In this document: positions 43,212 through 52,516 of the stretch, in pieces | Layout of the letters: each line of letters opens with the position of its first letter | Numbering within the stretch: the first letter of the stretch is position 1 | DNA from: an uncultured Mucilaginibacter sp. | GTDB taxonomy: Bacteria > Bacteroidota > Bacteroidia > Sphingobacteriales > Sphingobacteriaceae | Assembly (NCBI RefSeq): GCF_913773635.1 | Contig: NZ_CAJYGQ010000013.1 | Coordinates: 169,973 to 233,972 of the forward strand | Direction: 5' to 3' | Length of the DNA: 64,000 nt | Position numbers and translations under genes: made by a program | Notes under the pieces: generated by a model | The model's database searches: none | What the model saw: only the letters and a program-made list of their open reading frames with translations | Told to the model about the DNA's origin: nothing

Positions 43212-44195
43212 TTAGCGTAGCTTTTTAATAACATACAATGCACCGGCTATTACACCGGCTACGCCTGCATATTTTCCCAGTTTTTTGCCGCTTACCTTCT
43301 TTGAAGTATATCCGCCCGAAATTTGATTATCAGCACCTGTTGGGCTAAAAATACTGCCGTTGGTTACGGGTGCAGGTTCGGCCTTTTTAAGATACAACTG
43401 CATGAACTTGGCCGAACTGAAACGTGTTAATTTTGGTGACAGCCATTGACCAAAGCGCGCAAAGTAAGCTGCGCTACCTAAAGTAACCGAATCTTTAGGA
43501 TTACGAGCCAATGATACAACCGTGTGAGCAACTTTATAAGTTGGCACAACAGGCGGCGCTGGTTTCAACACTTTTCCTGTGTAATTAGCGGCATGGCTTG
43601 GCCCTGGTGTATCAACAAAACCTGGGAATACATCACATATATGTATACGCGGGCAATCCTGTAATTCGGCACGTAAGGCCTCTGAATATCCACGTAATCC
43701 AAATTTGCTCGCGGTGTAAGATACTGAGTACGGAAAGGCAACAAACCCACCTACCGAGTTTAAGTTGATAAGCACTCCCCTCTTTTGTTTTTTAAAATGA
43801 GGCAATGCTGCGTGAGCTCCATTTATATAACCCATTAAATTGGTTCGTATAATTTGCTCGTGCACCTCTATAGGTATGGTGGTAAATTCGCCCAGGGCAC
43901 CTATGCCGGCAACGTTTACCCAAACATCAAGGCTTCCTCCAAACAAACAGGCATCTTTAGCTAACTGAACCATAGCTTGTGCATCAGTCACATCAGTCAC
44001 CACTGCTATTGCCTTGCCACCAAGCCGGTCACATATATTTACCATTTCATCCAACACATCTTTTTGACGGGCGGCCAGTACCAGTTTTGCTCCATAGCGT
44101 GCAAATTCAAGGGCAGTTGCCCTCCCAATGCCGCTTGTAGCACCGGTTATTACAACAGTTTGTTTATTTAAAGGTACTGATGGCTTTAAGCTCAT
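43212..44195 (-). CDS. Short-chain dehydrogenase/reductase with C-terminal hydrophobic tail
   Basis: A 327-residue classical SDR: cofactor loop TGATSGIGRATALEFARYGAKLVLAAR (Arg at the end of strand 2 suggests NADPH), VNVAGIG, NLNSVGGFVAFP, and the catalytic SYTASKFGLRG (Tyr-x-x-x-Lys). The last ~25 residues (GKKLGKYAGVAGVIAGALYVIKKLR) form a Gly-rich hydrophobic stretch with a basic end, likely a membrane anchor. Substrate unknown. Anchored SDRs include lipid and 3-ketosphinganine reductases, but that link is only a suggestion here. Confidence 0.87.
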   Translation of the reverse strand: MSLKPSVPLNKQTVVITGATSGIGRATALEFARYGAKLVLAARQKDVLDEMVNICDRLGGKAIAVVTDVTDAQAMVQLAKDACLFGGSLDVWVNVAGIGALGEFTTIPIEVHEQIIRTNLMGYINGAHAALPHFKKQKRGVLINLNSVGGFVAFPYSVSYTASKFGLRGYSEALRAELQDCPRIHICDVFPGFVDTPGPSHAANYTGKVLKPAPPVVPTYKVAHTVVSLARNPKDSVTLGSAAYFARFGQWLSPKLTRFSSAKFMQLYLKKAEPAPVTNGSIFSPTGADNQISGGYTSKKVSGKKLGKYAGVAGVIAGALYVIKKLR

Positions 44196-44296
44196 ATATA
44201 ATGTAGTGTGTAAAAGTTTAAGTTAATAAAACCAAATTCTGAATTAAAAGTTTCGGAAAAGAATTCCAACGGTTTTTATTTAATTACTATAACATA

Positions 44297-45151
44297 TTAA
44301 CCATTCCAGCTGCCAAACTTTCCGCTACGGTAATCATCATAGGCTTGCATAATTTCTTCTTCCGTATTCATAACAAATGGCCCATGTGATACTACCGGTT
44401 CATTAAACGGCATGGCATGGCCAAGCAACAGAACACTGTTGGGTTTGGCTTCAATGGTAAGGCTGTTGCCGTCATTATTAAACTCGGCGAGGTGTAGTGA
44501 ACGAACAGCTGTGCCGTTAACAATAAGTTCGCCGCTTATAACGTAAAAAAATATCTGATGTGCATCAGGTATTTCAACTTCGAGTTTCGCCCCCGGTTTA
44601 AAGTATATCGTACTCAAAAAAATTCCAGTTTCTGATTCAAAAGCACCACTGGTGTTTTGCCACTTACCCGATATAAGGTTGGCCGTTACCTTACCCTCAT
44701 CAAACTGCAGTACCGGTATTTCTTCACGCTGTTTGCCAACATAATAGGGATTAGCCATTTTTAGCCGTGCCGGAAGATTTACCCAAAGCTGCAAAATTTC
44801 AAGTGGTCCGCCTTCATCAATAAATTCTTCAGATGATACTTCGGCATGAATTAAGCCGCTGCCTGCGCGCATCCATTGAACGCCGCCGGCTTTAATAACG
44901 CTTTCATGTCCGCTGCTATCTTTATGAGCTATATCACCTTCTAAAATAAAGGTTACGGTTTCCATTCCCCTATGCGGGTGCGGGCCAAATGGCAGGCCAT
45001 GGTTATGCGGCGCGTAAACCTGTGGTCCGTGATGATTAAGAAATAAAAACGGATCTATATATTCAACTGATTGTGTTGGCAAAGCCCTATAGGTGACCAA
45101 ATCAGCAATAGGCGAATAAGCCGCCTCATGTATTCTCTTTATGCTTCTCAT
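44297..45151 (-). CDS. Pirin-family cupin protein
   Basis: A 284-residue bicupin. The N-terminal cupin has the metal ligands in FGPHPHRGMETVTFILEGDIAHKDSSGHES and IHAEVSSEE (His-x-His, His, Glu). The C-terminal cupin and the final PFVMNTEEEIMQAYDDYRSGKFG are typical of YhhW/pirin proteins. Some members have quercetinase activity and others sense iron redox state; the role here is unknown. Single gene. Confidence 0.92.
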   Translation of the reverse strand: MRSIKRIHEAAYSPIADLVTYRALPTQSVEYIDPFLFLNHHGPQVYAPHNHGLPFGPHPHRGMETVTFILEGDIAHKDSSGHESVIKAGGVQWMRAGSGLIHAEVSSEEFIDEGGPLEILQLWVNLPARLKMANPYYVGKQREEIPVLQFDEGKVTANLISGKWQNTSGAFESETGIFLSTIYFKPGAKLEVEIPDAHQIFFYVISGELIVNGTAVRSLHLAEFNNDGNSLTIEAKPNSVLLLGHAMPFNEPVVSHGPFVMNTEEEIMQAYDDYRSGKFGSWNG

Positions 45152-45320
45152 ATTTTTATTAAAAAGCGTTTTAACAGCTTATGTTTTACCAGGTGCTGTT
45201 TAAAATAAACTTACGCAAGTATCACAATAAAAAAGCATATTCGCAGTTTCAGTCCTAATACACTTAAACTGAATTCATCAAGCACAAAAATGTAAGCTTT
45301 GCGCTGCTGTACTTCAACGC

Positions 45321-47657
45321 ATGCAATATAAATCTACCTTCTACCTCCTGCTGCCGTTATTATTTTTTTGTTGCTTTAACGCAGCTGCGCAAAAGAAATT
45401 TACCATAAGCGGAACCATTCGTGACGCAGCCACCGGCGAAACTCTTATTGGCGCATCTGTAAAAATTGATGGCCCCAATGGCAAAGCAGGCACTGCAACT
45501 AACGGCTACGGTTTTTACTCACTTACTGTTGCCGAGGGTACTTACACCGTAAGTGTCAGCTACGTAAGCTACCAGTTGGTTACTAAAAGCATACAACTAT
45601 CAAAAAACACCAGCCTTAATGTTGATATGAAAGCCGGAAACGAACTTACAGCAGTTGTTGTAAGTGCCCGCGACCGCAAAGATCAAAATGTGCGCAGCCC
45701 GCAAATGGGCGTTGAACAGCTTGACATGAAATTGCTTGACAATTTGCCCGTTTTGTTTGGTGAAAAAGACGTGCTTAAAACCATCCAACTTTTACCGGGC
45801 GTAAAATCGGGTGGTGAGGGTAATACCGGTTTTTTTGTACGCGGTGGCGCATCTGATCAAAACCTCATTTTACTTGATGAAGCTACAGTTTACAACTCAT
45901 CACACCTTTTAGGATTTTTCTCAACTTTTAACGCCGATGCTATAAAGACTGCCGACTTGTATAAAGGCGGCATGCCATCACAATACGGCGGGCGCTTATC
46001 ATCGGTGCTTGATGTGAAGATGAATGATGGCAACAGCAAAAATTTCAGTATGCAGGGCGGGCTTGGGCTTATATCATCGAGGTTAAAGCTGGAAGGGCCG
46101 CTTATTAAGGACAAAAGCTCTTTCATGATCAGCGCTCGCCGAACTTACATCGACCTTATATTAAAGGCGGTTCCTGACAGCAACATCAAAGGCAATACGC
46201 TCAATTTTTACGACCTGAACGCCAAGGTAAACTATAAGTTCGATGACAAAAACACCATCTACCTTTCGGGCTACTTTGGGCAAGACAACATTGGCATTAA
46301 AGACCTTTTTACCAACGATTGGGGTAATACAACCGCTACACTGCGTTATAATCACATTTTTAACAGCCGGTTATTCTCAAACACTTCACTTATATATAAT
46401 AAATACAGCTACAGCGTTGAATTACTCGATGAGGTGAATAATTTCAGGGCTACCTCGCTTATACGTGATTATAACTTAAAGCAAGATTTTCAATATTTCA
46501 GCAATAAGCACACCTTGCGTTTCGGCGCACAGGCTACGCATCACCGCATTGCGCCTTCTGATCTGGCACCGGGTTCATCTTCAAGCTTTAATCCGCTATC
46601 AATTGAAAACCGCTACGGTCTTGAAAGCTCGGCATACATTTCTGACGAATATAACGTTAGCAACCGTCTTAACTTGCTGTATGGATTGCGTACAAGCTGG
46701 TTTAGCCTGCATGGGCCGGGCACCTTTAGCACTTATAATAGCAACGGCGACATAGCAACGTCACAAACCTACGAACGCGGAAAATTTGTACAAAACTACT
46801 TTAATTTGGAGCCAAGGTTTTCGGCAAGCTATACTATAAACGAGCGCAACTCCATTAAAGCATCATACAATCGTAACACGCAAAACATACATATACTATC
46901 TAACTCGGGCTCAAGCTCCCCTACCGATCAATATGTAATGAGCAGCAATAACATCCGCCCCGAAATTGCGGATCAGGTGGCGTTCGGTTTTTTTAAAAAC
47001 ATAAAAGACAATGCCTATGAGTTTTCGGTCGAAACTTATTACAAGTGGATGCAGAACCAAATTGAGTACAAGGATGCTGCCCGCTTGTTAGCAAACGCCG
47101 ATGTTGAATCGCAGCTGCTATTTGGAAGCGGCCGCGCATACGGGCTTGAACTTTATGCAAAAAAACGCACGGGTAAACTAACAGGTTGGATAAGCTACAC
47201 GCTGTCACGTACCGAACGGAAATTTGCAGGCTTAAATAATGGTAGTTACTTCCCGGCCCGGCAAGACCGCACCCATGACCTGGCTGTTGTGGGTATTTAC
47301 AAACTGAATAAACGCTGGACCTTTTCTGGTAATTATATTTATAATACTGGCAACGCAGTAACCTACCCTGCCGGCAAATATGAAATTGGCGGCGTAACCT
47401 CCTTTTTTTACACGCAACGCAATGCAAGCAGAATGCCCTACACCGGAAGGCTTGATTTAAGCGCCACGTTAGAAGGTAAAGACACCGGCAAGCGTTTTAG
47501 GTCTAGCTGGTCATTTGGGTTGTACAATGCTTTAAACCGCAAAAACCCATATTCTATTGATTTTAGAGATGTACCTAATGACCCAACCCGAACAGAAGCC
47601 GTACAAACTGCGTTATTTGGTATAATTCCATCTGTTACCTGGAACTTTAAATTTTAA
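45321..47657 (+). CDS. TonB-dependent outer-membrane receptor
   Basis: A 778-residue outer-membrane transporter. After a signal peptide (to about residue 23, AAAQ) comes a carboxypeptidase-regulatory-like beta-sandwich (FTISGTIRDAATGETLIGASVKIDGPNGKAGTATNGYGFYSL), then the plug (LPVLFGEKDVLKTIQLLPGVKSGGEGNTGFFVRGGASDQNLILLDEATVYNSSHLLGFFSTFNADAI) and a barrel of about 22 strands ending in WNFKF. It imports a TonB-powered nutrient. The DUF4249 lipoprotein follows after 4 nt, a known non-Sus pairing; substrate not predictable. Confidence 0.93.
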   Translation: MQYKSTFYLLLPLLFFCCFNAAAQKKFTISGTIRDAATGETLIGASVKIDGPNGKAGTATNGYGFYSLTVAEGTYTVSVSYVSYQLVTKSIQLSKNTSLNVDMKAGNELTAVVVSARDRKDQNVRSPQMGVEQLDMKLLDNLPVLFGEKDVLKTIQLLPGVKSGGEGNTGFFVRGGASDQNLILLDEATVYNSSHLLGFFSTFNADAIKTADLYKGGMPSQYGGRLSSVLDVKMNDGNSKNFSMQGGLGLISSRLKLEGPLIKDKSSFMISARRTYIDLILKAVPDSNIKGNTLNFYDLNAKVNYKFDDKNTIYLSGYFGQDNIGIKDLFTNDWGNTTATLRYNHIFNSRLFSNTSLIYNKYSYSVELLDEVNNFRATSLIRDYNLKQDFQYFSNKHTLRFGAQATHHRIAPSDLAPGSSSSFNPLSIENRYGLESSAYISDEYNVSNRLNLLYGLRTSWFSLHGPGTFSTYNSNGDIATSQTYERGKFVQNYFNLEPRFSASYTINERNSIKASYNRNTQNIHILSNSGSSSPTDQYVMSSNNIRPEIADQVAFGFFKNIKDNAYEFSVETYYKWMQNQIEYKDAARLLANADVESQLLFGSGRAYGLELYAKKRTGKLTGWISYTLSRTERKFAGLNNGSYFPARQDRTHDLAVVGIYKLNKRWTFSGNYIYNTGNAVTYPAGKYEIGGVTSFFYTQRNASRMPYTGRLDLSATLEGKDTGKRFRSSWSFGLYNALNRKNPYSIDFRDVPNDPTRTEAVQTALFGIIPSVTWNFKF

Positions 47658-47661
47658 TGAA

Positions 47662-48474
47662 ATGAAAAGCCTTTTTTATCTGGTTGTATTTTTCATTATC
47701 GCAGTAGCTGTTACGTCGTGCGAAAAGGTTATAGATGTAAAAACCGATACTTCGCCCTCGCAATTGGTAATTGAAGGAAACATCACCAATATACGCCAGC
47801 AGCAAACTATAAAAATAAGCCGCACTGTTGATTACACTAACCCTAACGTTTACCCTGCTGTAAGAGGCGCTTTGGTAAATGTGAAAGATAACGCAGGCAA
47901 CAGCTGGAATTTTACAGAAGAAACGCCAGGCGTATACCGATCAGTAAGTATACTGGGGCGCCCGGGCCGCACTTATACGTTGACTGTAAATGTTGAGAAT
48001 AACGTGTATACAGCAAGCTCTACCATGCCTGCACAGGTAAGGGCCGATTCAATTACATTAACGGATATTACCTTTGGCAGCCGCACACGCAAACTGGTGG
48101 CCGTACATTACACCGACCCTAAAGGCGTTCCAAATTATTACCGCTATATTTTAAGAATTAATGGCCGTCAAACAAATCGCGTATATGTTTATGATGACCG
48201 GCTTAAAGACGGTAACTTAAGCAAAAACGAGCTTTACCCCGATACGGAGGATGACGACGAGCGCAATGAATTGAAACGCGGCGATGTAGCCGAGGTTGAA
48301 ATGCAGAACATTGACAAAAATATTTTCAACTACTGGTTTACATTACGACAGCAAAGCCGTGGCGGCCCGGGTGGAGGAACTACTCCAGGAAATCCTCCGT
48401 CAAATATTAATAACGGAGCGCTGGGTTACTTTAGCGCCCATACTCATCAGGCCATATCTATAACCGTACCATAA
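47662..48474 (+). CDS. DUF4249 lipoprotein, partner of the TonB receptor
   Basis: A 270-residue outer-membrane lipoprotein (lipobox AVTSC, Cys at about residue 20). The body is DUF4249: EKVIDVKTDTSPSQLVIEGNITNIRQQQTIKISRTVDYTN, then GVYRSVSILGRPGRTYTLTVNVENNVYTASSTMP and the C-terminal NGALGYFSAHTHQAISITVP. It is encoded 4 nt after the TonB receptor, so it is probably its surface-exposed cap or substrate-binding partner. Confidence 0.88.
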   Translation: MKSLFYLVVFFIIAVAVTSCEKVIDVKTDTSPSQLVIEGNITNIRQQQTIKISRTVDYTNPNVYPAVRGALVNVKDNAGNSWNFTEETPGVYRSVSILGRPGRTYTLTVNVENNVYTASSTMPAQVRADSITLTDITFGSRTRKLVAVHYTDPKGVPNYYRYILRINGRQTNRVYVYDDRLKDGNLSKNELYPDTEDDDERNELKRGDVAEVEMQNIDKNIFNYWFTLRQQSRGGPGGGTTPGNPPSNINNGALGYFSAHTHQAISITVP

Positions 48475-48535
48475 CATAAGTGTAATTTTTACACGTCAGA
48501 ACCCTGAGTTGTCAACTTAGCGGCTAACAAAAATG

Positions 48536-48543
48536 TATTTTTG
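48536..48543 (+). promoter_or_regulatory. -7 promoter box for the MFS gene
   Basis: Reads TATTTTTG, 23 nt before the ATG; a TTG at 48509-48511 is 24 nt upstream, slightly long for a -33 element. Confidence 0.4.
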
Positions 48544-48566
48544 TACCAAATACACCAACAATTTAC

Positions 48567-49718
48567 ATGAGCGATCAGGCAGCGTCACTTCCTTTTCCTA
48601 AACACTATTTGCGCACTGCGGTTAGCATTGCTTTCTTTTTGCCCGGCCTTATATTTGCCAGTTGGGCATCGCGCATCGCAACTATTCAGCAAACACTTAA
48701 TCTTTCTGACGCTGCTTTAGGTGCTATACTATTTTGTATACCGGTTGGCCTTATTGTTTCGTTGCCCGCAGCAGGTTGGCTTATATCACGTATTGGTAGC
48801 CGCAGGCTTGCTTTGGTTGGTATCATATCATATGGCGTTGCGTTAATTGGGCTTGGTGCTGCCATAAGTGTGCCTATGCTTATGAGCTGTATGGTTGTCT
48901 TTGGTTTTGCCAGCAACAGCGTTAATATTGCGGTGAATACGCAAGCTGTTGCCACCGAGAAGATATATCACAAGCCTATTATGGCATCTTTTCATGGCTT
49001 ATGGAGCCTTGCCGGTTTCACCGGTGCAGGTATTGGTACTTTTATGATAGGTAAAAACATCAACCCTTTTTACCATTTCACCGGCATGACGGTTATTGTA
49101 ATTATTGCATTAATAATAACCTACCGCTACCTGCTTGATGACAAAGGCCCTGCAGAAGCCCGCCAAGGCTTTGCCATGCCCGATAGAGCACTTATTAAAC
49201 TCGGCATCATAGCATTTTGCTCACTTATTTGTGAGGGCGCTATGTTTGACTGGAGCGTAATTTATTTTAAAAAGGTACTTAATGCACACAACGGATGGAT
49301 GGGTGCAGGATATACTGCGTTTATGTGTACTATGGCCATGGGGCGTTTTATTGCCGATTGGTTTGCTCATCGTTTTGGACTTAAACAAACCTTGCAATTA
49401 AGCGGCTTGCTTACAGCCGTAGGTTTACTTATTGCAGTTATATTCCCACAAATACCTACCGCCATGCTTGGCTTTTTATTGGTGGGCTTTGGAGTTTCAT
49501 CTGTTGTACCAATGGTTTATAGTGTGGCAGGCAAATCAAAAACTATGTCGCCCGGCATGGCTTTGGCTGCGGTTTCAACCATAGGTTTCATAGGCTTTTT
49601 GGTAGGCCCGCCGGTAATTGGGTTTGTTGCAGGCATATTTAGCCTTAGGGTAAGCTTTGTGCTTATTGCCATTATGGGCCTTTGTGTTACTGCAATTTCA
49701 ACTAAGGTGAAGTTGTAG
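48567..49718 (+). CDS. MFS transporter, YbjJ-like
   Basis: A 383-residue 12-helix major facilitator protein. The loop 2-3 motif is GWLISRIGSRRLALVG, and the FFLPGLIFASWASRIATIQQTLNLSDAALGAILF start is typical of the YbjJ/fucose-permease-like group. HGLWSLAGFTGAGIG and MSPGMALAAVSTIGFIGFLVGPPVIGFVA are further family marks. Substrate unknown. It has its own promoter box and ends 22 nt before a convergent gene. Confidence 0.9.
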   Translation: MSDQAASLPFPKHYLRTAVSIAFFLPGLIFASWASRIATIQQTLNLSDAALGAILFCIPVGLIVSLPAAGWLISRIGSRRLALVGIISYGVALIGLGAAISVPMLMSCMVVFGFASNSVNIAVNTQAVATEKIYHKPIMASFHGLWSLAGFTGAGIGTFMIGKNINPFYHFTGMTVIVIIALIITYRYLLDDKGPAEARQGFAMPDRALIKLGIIAFCSLICEGAMFDWSVIYFKKVLNAHNGWMGAGYTAFMCTMAMGRFIADWFAHRFGLKQTLQLSGLLTAVGLLIAVIFPQIPTAMLGFLLVGFGVSSVVPMVYSVAGKSKTMSPGMALAAVSTIGFIGFLVGPPVIGFVAGIFSLRVSFVLIAIMGLCVTAISTKVKL

Positions 49719-49740
49719 TTGCAATTCAAATCAAATACAA

Positions 49741-50019
49741 CTATTTTTTCGCTGTATTCAAATCTTGGTCTGTCGGGTTGAGTATGTACTCGCGGTGTTC
49801 TCCGTTGTGTCTCAAAATAAATTTAAGGCGTTCGCCTGGGATAGTTATATCCAGAGAAAGTGTAGCTATTACATCAGGAAGGTTTTCCATAATGGTGTCC
49901 ATGCTGCTTCCCTGAGGTAAGTCTACAACAATGGCATCATCGTCAAGTGGCTTAATTTTCCAGTCTTTAATATTGGCGCTGTTGAGCACATTAATCCATT
50001 TTTGTTGATAGGCATTCAT
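49741..50019 (-). CDS. Small hypothetical protein, 92 aa
   Basis: A soluble, mixed alpha/beta protein (MNAYQQKWINVLNSANIKDWKIKPLDDDAIVVDLPQGSSMDTIMENLPDVIATLSLDITIPGERLKFILRHNGEHREYILNPTDQD). Family not recognised. I chose the ATG at 50019 over the TTG five codons upstream. It ends just after the convergent MFS gene. Confidence 0.6.
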   Translation of the reverse strand: MNAYQQKWINVLNSANIKDWKIKPLDDDAIVVDLPQGSSMDTIMENLPDVIATLSLDITIPGERLKFILRHNGEHREYILNPTDQDLNTAKK

Positions 50020-50096
50020 ACTTATATAAGCCAAAAGATGGGTTAATGTTTTATGCCCGCATAATCTTCAATGTTGATTGACTGTAAGTTAATGCT

Positions 50097-50960
50097 TTAA
50101 TAATAAATTTTGCGCCCTAAAAAGTTGTCTATTTTATAAATAAACGCCACCGAAGCATTTGTGGCTATAGTAGTGTTACGGCCGGTTATGAATCTGCCTC
50201 CGGTTAAAAATATGGAAAAACTATTATTAAAAGTATGCCCGTAACTCAGGCTAACCTGTGTAAATGTAAAATCGCGCGCTGTATATATGTTACGGGTAAA
50301 AGCCGTAAAATCACTCTTTGATAGCACACCTGATACGCTTACTGATAACTGGTCGTGAAATTTTTTATCAAGTGTAATACCAAATGAAGCGCTGTAACGG
50401 TCTTGTATAGGTCCGTTATCTCCCAGATACTTTCTCACGGCATTTTCAAGGCTTAGCGAGTAAAAGCTTTTACCTATGTTGCCTGCCCCCGAAAGTCCAA
50501 GACGCAACTCTCCACCTCCCTGCGCAAAGCCAAGCCCTTCTGTTTTATATAAAGGCACAATGCCTGTTCCCTGTAAGGTAAAATAGTATTTGTAACCTAT
50601 GTTAGCCAGATAATATTTTAATCCAAGCTCCATATCGCCAAAGCCTGAAACGCCAAAGCTCCGGCCCGTGTCGTCCTTAATATTATAGCTTAAAAATGGC
50701 AGGGTGCCTGTTGCTGCCAGTCGCCTTACAATGCCATATTCGGCATACAGGCTCACGCTGTGCGACCTGAAGGTGCCATTATTCGGCCTGCTTACTTTAC
50801 GGCCTACCGAATCCCAGTCCTTGTTAGCGGTAAAGTATGAATACGAGGGCGACAAAATAAGCCGGCGCGGGCGCGTAGGCCAGCCGCAGTAGGCATCAAA
50901 ACCAAACAGCAAACACAGTAACGATGTGATAAAGAGTATTCTTTTAGCCAAAACTTTCAA
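50097..50960 (-). CDS. Outer-membrane beta-barrel protein
   Basis: A 287-residue exported protein (signal peptide to about residue 26). The remainder is a run of amphipathic strands (RSHSVSLYAEYGIVRRLAATGTLPFLSYNI, GFGDMELGLKYYLANIGYKYYFTLQGTGIVPLYK, DFTFTQVSLSYGHTFNNSFSIFLTGGRFITGRN), ending in FLGRKIYY, which fits a barrel of about 12 strands related to the MetA/phenol-degradation-type outer-membrane family. The start is TTG at 50960; no ATG is near in frame. It follows the esterase gene after 11 nt, so both are likely one transcript. Confidence 0.75.
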   Translation of the reverse strand: MKVLAKRILFITSLLCLLFGFDAYCGWPTRPRRLILSPSYSYFTANKDWDSVGRKVSRPNNGTFRSHSVSLYAEYGIVRRLAATGTLPFLSYNIKDDTGRSFGVSGFGDMELGLKYYLANIGYKYYFTLQGTGIVPLYKTEGLGFAQGGGELRLGLSGAGNIGKSFYSLSLENAVRKYLGDNGPIQDRYSASFGITLDKKFHDQLSVSVSGVLSKSDFTAFTRNIYTARDFTFTQVSLSYGHTFNNSFSIFLTGGRFITGRNTTIATNASVAFIYKIDNFLGRKIYY

Positions 50961-50971
50961 GTATTACTGAT

Positions 50972-52306
50972 CTAAAATAATGCAAACGTATCGCGCATCC
51001 ACCTGCCCTCATAATTCTTATAGTACAAGGCAACTTCATGCCCCAGGTCTCTAAAAACTATCATGTGTTTTTTACCGGGTATATTATTGTAGGCTGCGTA
51101 CTCGTTATCTGGCGGGGCAAGGTGATCAAGCAAACCAATGCCCACGAGTGTAGGGCACTTAATGCGTGCTGCAAAGTTCTTTGTATCAAAGTATGATAAG
51201 TTGTCGAGCAACTTATCAAGCGTAAGGCCACGGTTGGCCCTAATATAGCGGTTAAAATCGCGAAGCGGCCAGTTAACCTTTCCGGGCAAAGCTTTAACAT
51301 CACACAAAATTGGATTTTGTGCTGAGCATAACTTAACACGGTGATCAAGCGCTGCGGTAGCAATTGACAAAAAGCCCCCCATACTACCCCCCGATACCAT
51401 TATATTATCATGATCAAGCTCATCGCGCGAGAAGATAAAGTCAACCATGCGCACACAATCCATAATTGCGCCACGCATAACATAACGGTTCTTATCTTCC
51501 AGCCCGGTAAAAATATAGTCGTCGCGCAGGGTTCTGATGCGGTCGCGGCTGTTACCTTGTCCCCTTACATTTATTACAACAATGGCCAGGTCTTCATCTG
51601 AGCCAAACATGGGCTTTAAATTTACCTGGTAACCCGGCAAGCCTAACAAAACAGGAAAGCGTTTGCGTTTATTGTTGGTATTTGGAATGGTCATCCAACC
51701 GCGAACAGTGATATCGCCCAATGATTTCATTTCAATGGCAAAAACTCTTCTGTTGTCCTGTGCCGAATCGGGCATTTCGGTTACCTTGAAATTGCCATTT
51801 ACTTTAGCCAAATCAGCTAATGTTTTTTCCCAAAAGCTATCAAAATCGGCCGGGGCGGCATGTTGAGACTTAATTTTTTCAGGGTCAACTCCAAAGGTGC
51901 GGCGCACGGTATCATCGTACTCCGGAAAATTAACCATAAACTGCACCTTATAAAAGCCGGCCTGCTGCGGGGGAATGCGCAGTGTTAAGCTTTTACTGCC
52001 TTTACGGCCAATGTTTATATTCTCATTTTTTTGGATGATCTCCTTATCATCCATTGCCAAAACCCGGTAGCCAACTGTGCCCGTTTGCTTGGTGTTGAAG
52101 GTGTTTTTAAGATCTACTTTATAATTGATATTGCTGTTAGCGCGGTAGATAGCGTCTTTACTGGCAGGTACTGCACTTATGGTTATTTCACCCTCGTCTT
52201 CACTCTCTTGCGCATAAGCAAAGTTTGCATACAAGCAAAGCACCAACGCAAGCCATTTAAGTACGAATGAACGTTTTACCAACAAAGCATTTATAAATAA
52301 CAGCAT
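50972..52306 (-). CDS. Acetyl-xylan esterase family protein (AXE1/cephalosporin-C deacetylase type)
   Basis: A 444-residue exported alpha/beta hydrolase with a signal peptide (to about AYAQ, residue 33), an N-terminal beta domain (SNINYKVDLKNTFNTKQTGTVGYRVL), and the AXE1 catalytic domain. The nucleophile is Ser308 in VSGGSMGGFLS; Asp is in IGLLDHLAPP and His in LGHEVALYY; VINVRGQGNS is the oxyanion strand. It removes acetyl groups from xylan or other oligosaccharides in the periplasm. Its neighbours (aldose epimerase, GH26) suggest acetylated mannan or xylan as substrate. Confidence 0.88.
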   Translation of the reverse strand: MLLFINALLVKRSFVLKWLALVLCLYANFAYAQESEDEGEITISAVPASKDAIYRANSNINYKVDLKNTFNTKQTGTVGYRVLAMDDKEIIQKNENINIGRKGSKSLTLRIPPQQAGFYKVQFMVNFPEYDDTVRRTFGVDPEKIKSQHAAPADFDSFWEKTLADLAKVNGNFKVTEMPDSAQDNRRVFAIEMKSLGDITVRGWMTIPNTNNKRKRFPVLLGLPGYQVNLKPMFGSDEDLAIVVINVRGQGNSRDRIRTLRDDYIFTGLEDKNRYVMRGAIMDCVRMVDFIFSRDELDHDNIMVSGGSMGGFLSIATAALDHRVKLCSAQNPILCDVKALPGKVNWPLRDFNRYIRANRGLTLDKLLDNLSYFDTKNFAARIKCPTLVGIGLLDHLAPPDNEYAAYNNIPGKKHMIVFRDLGHEVALYYKNYEGRWMRDTFALF

Positions 52307-52454
52307 ATATACAACCTTAAAACTGTATAACCGCCAACTGTAATAATGGCAATATTTTGGTTACTAAGATACAATATATGCTACAAAAAGCGCTGTATAC
52401 GAAATGATTTGCAAAGAAAATTTCGTTATATCAGTTAGCTATTTCTGCGTAGTT

Positions 52455-52494
52455 AAAAAACAAACGGGCCGCCTGTAAATGCAGGCGGCCCGTT
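52455..52494 (-). terminator. Terminator of the aldose epimerase gene
   Basis: AACGGGCCGCCTG (52463-52475) pairs perfectly with CAGGCGGCCCGTT (52482-52494), followed on the minus strand by a T-run. It accounts for the 210-nt gap. Confidence 0.85.
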
Positions 52495-52516
52495 CAAATT
52501 ATCACAGCCAGTAATA

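Noticed and set aside
43212..44195. The SDR as the 3-ketosphinganine reductase of the pathway
   Set aside because: The membrane-anchored form is suggestive, but there is no operon link and the spt operon already has a reductase.
46993..47427. A minus-strand frame of 144 codons inside the TonB receptor gene
   Set aside because: It lies wholly within a certain gene and its Cys/Arg-rich translation looks non-coding.
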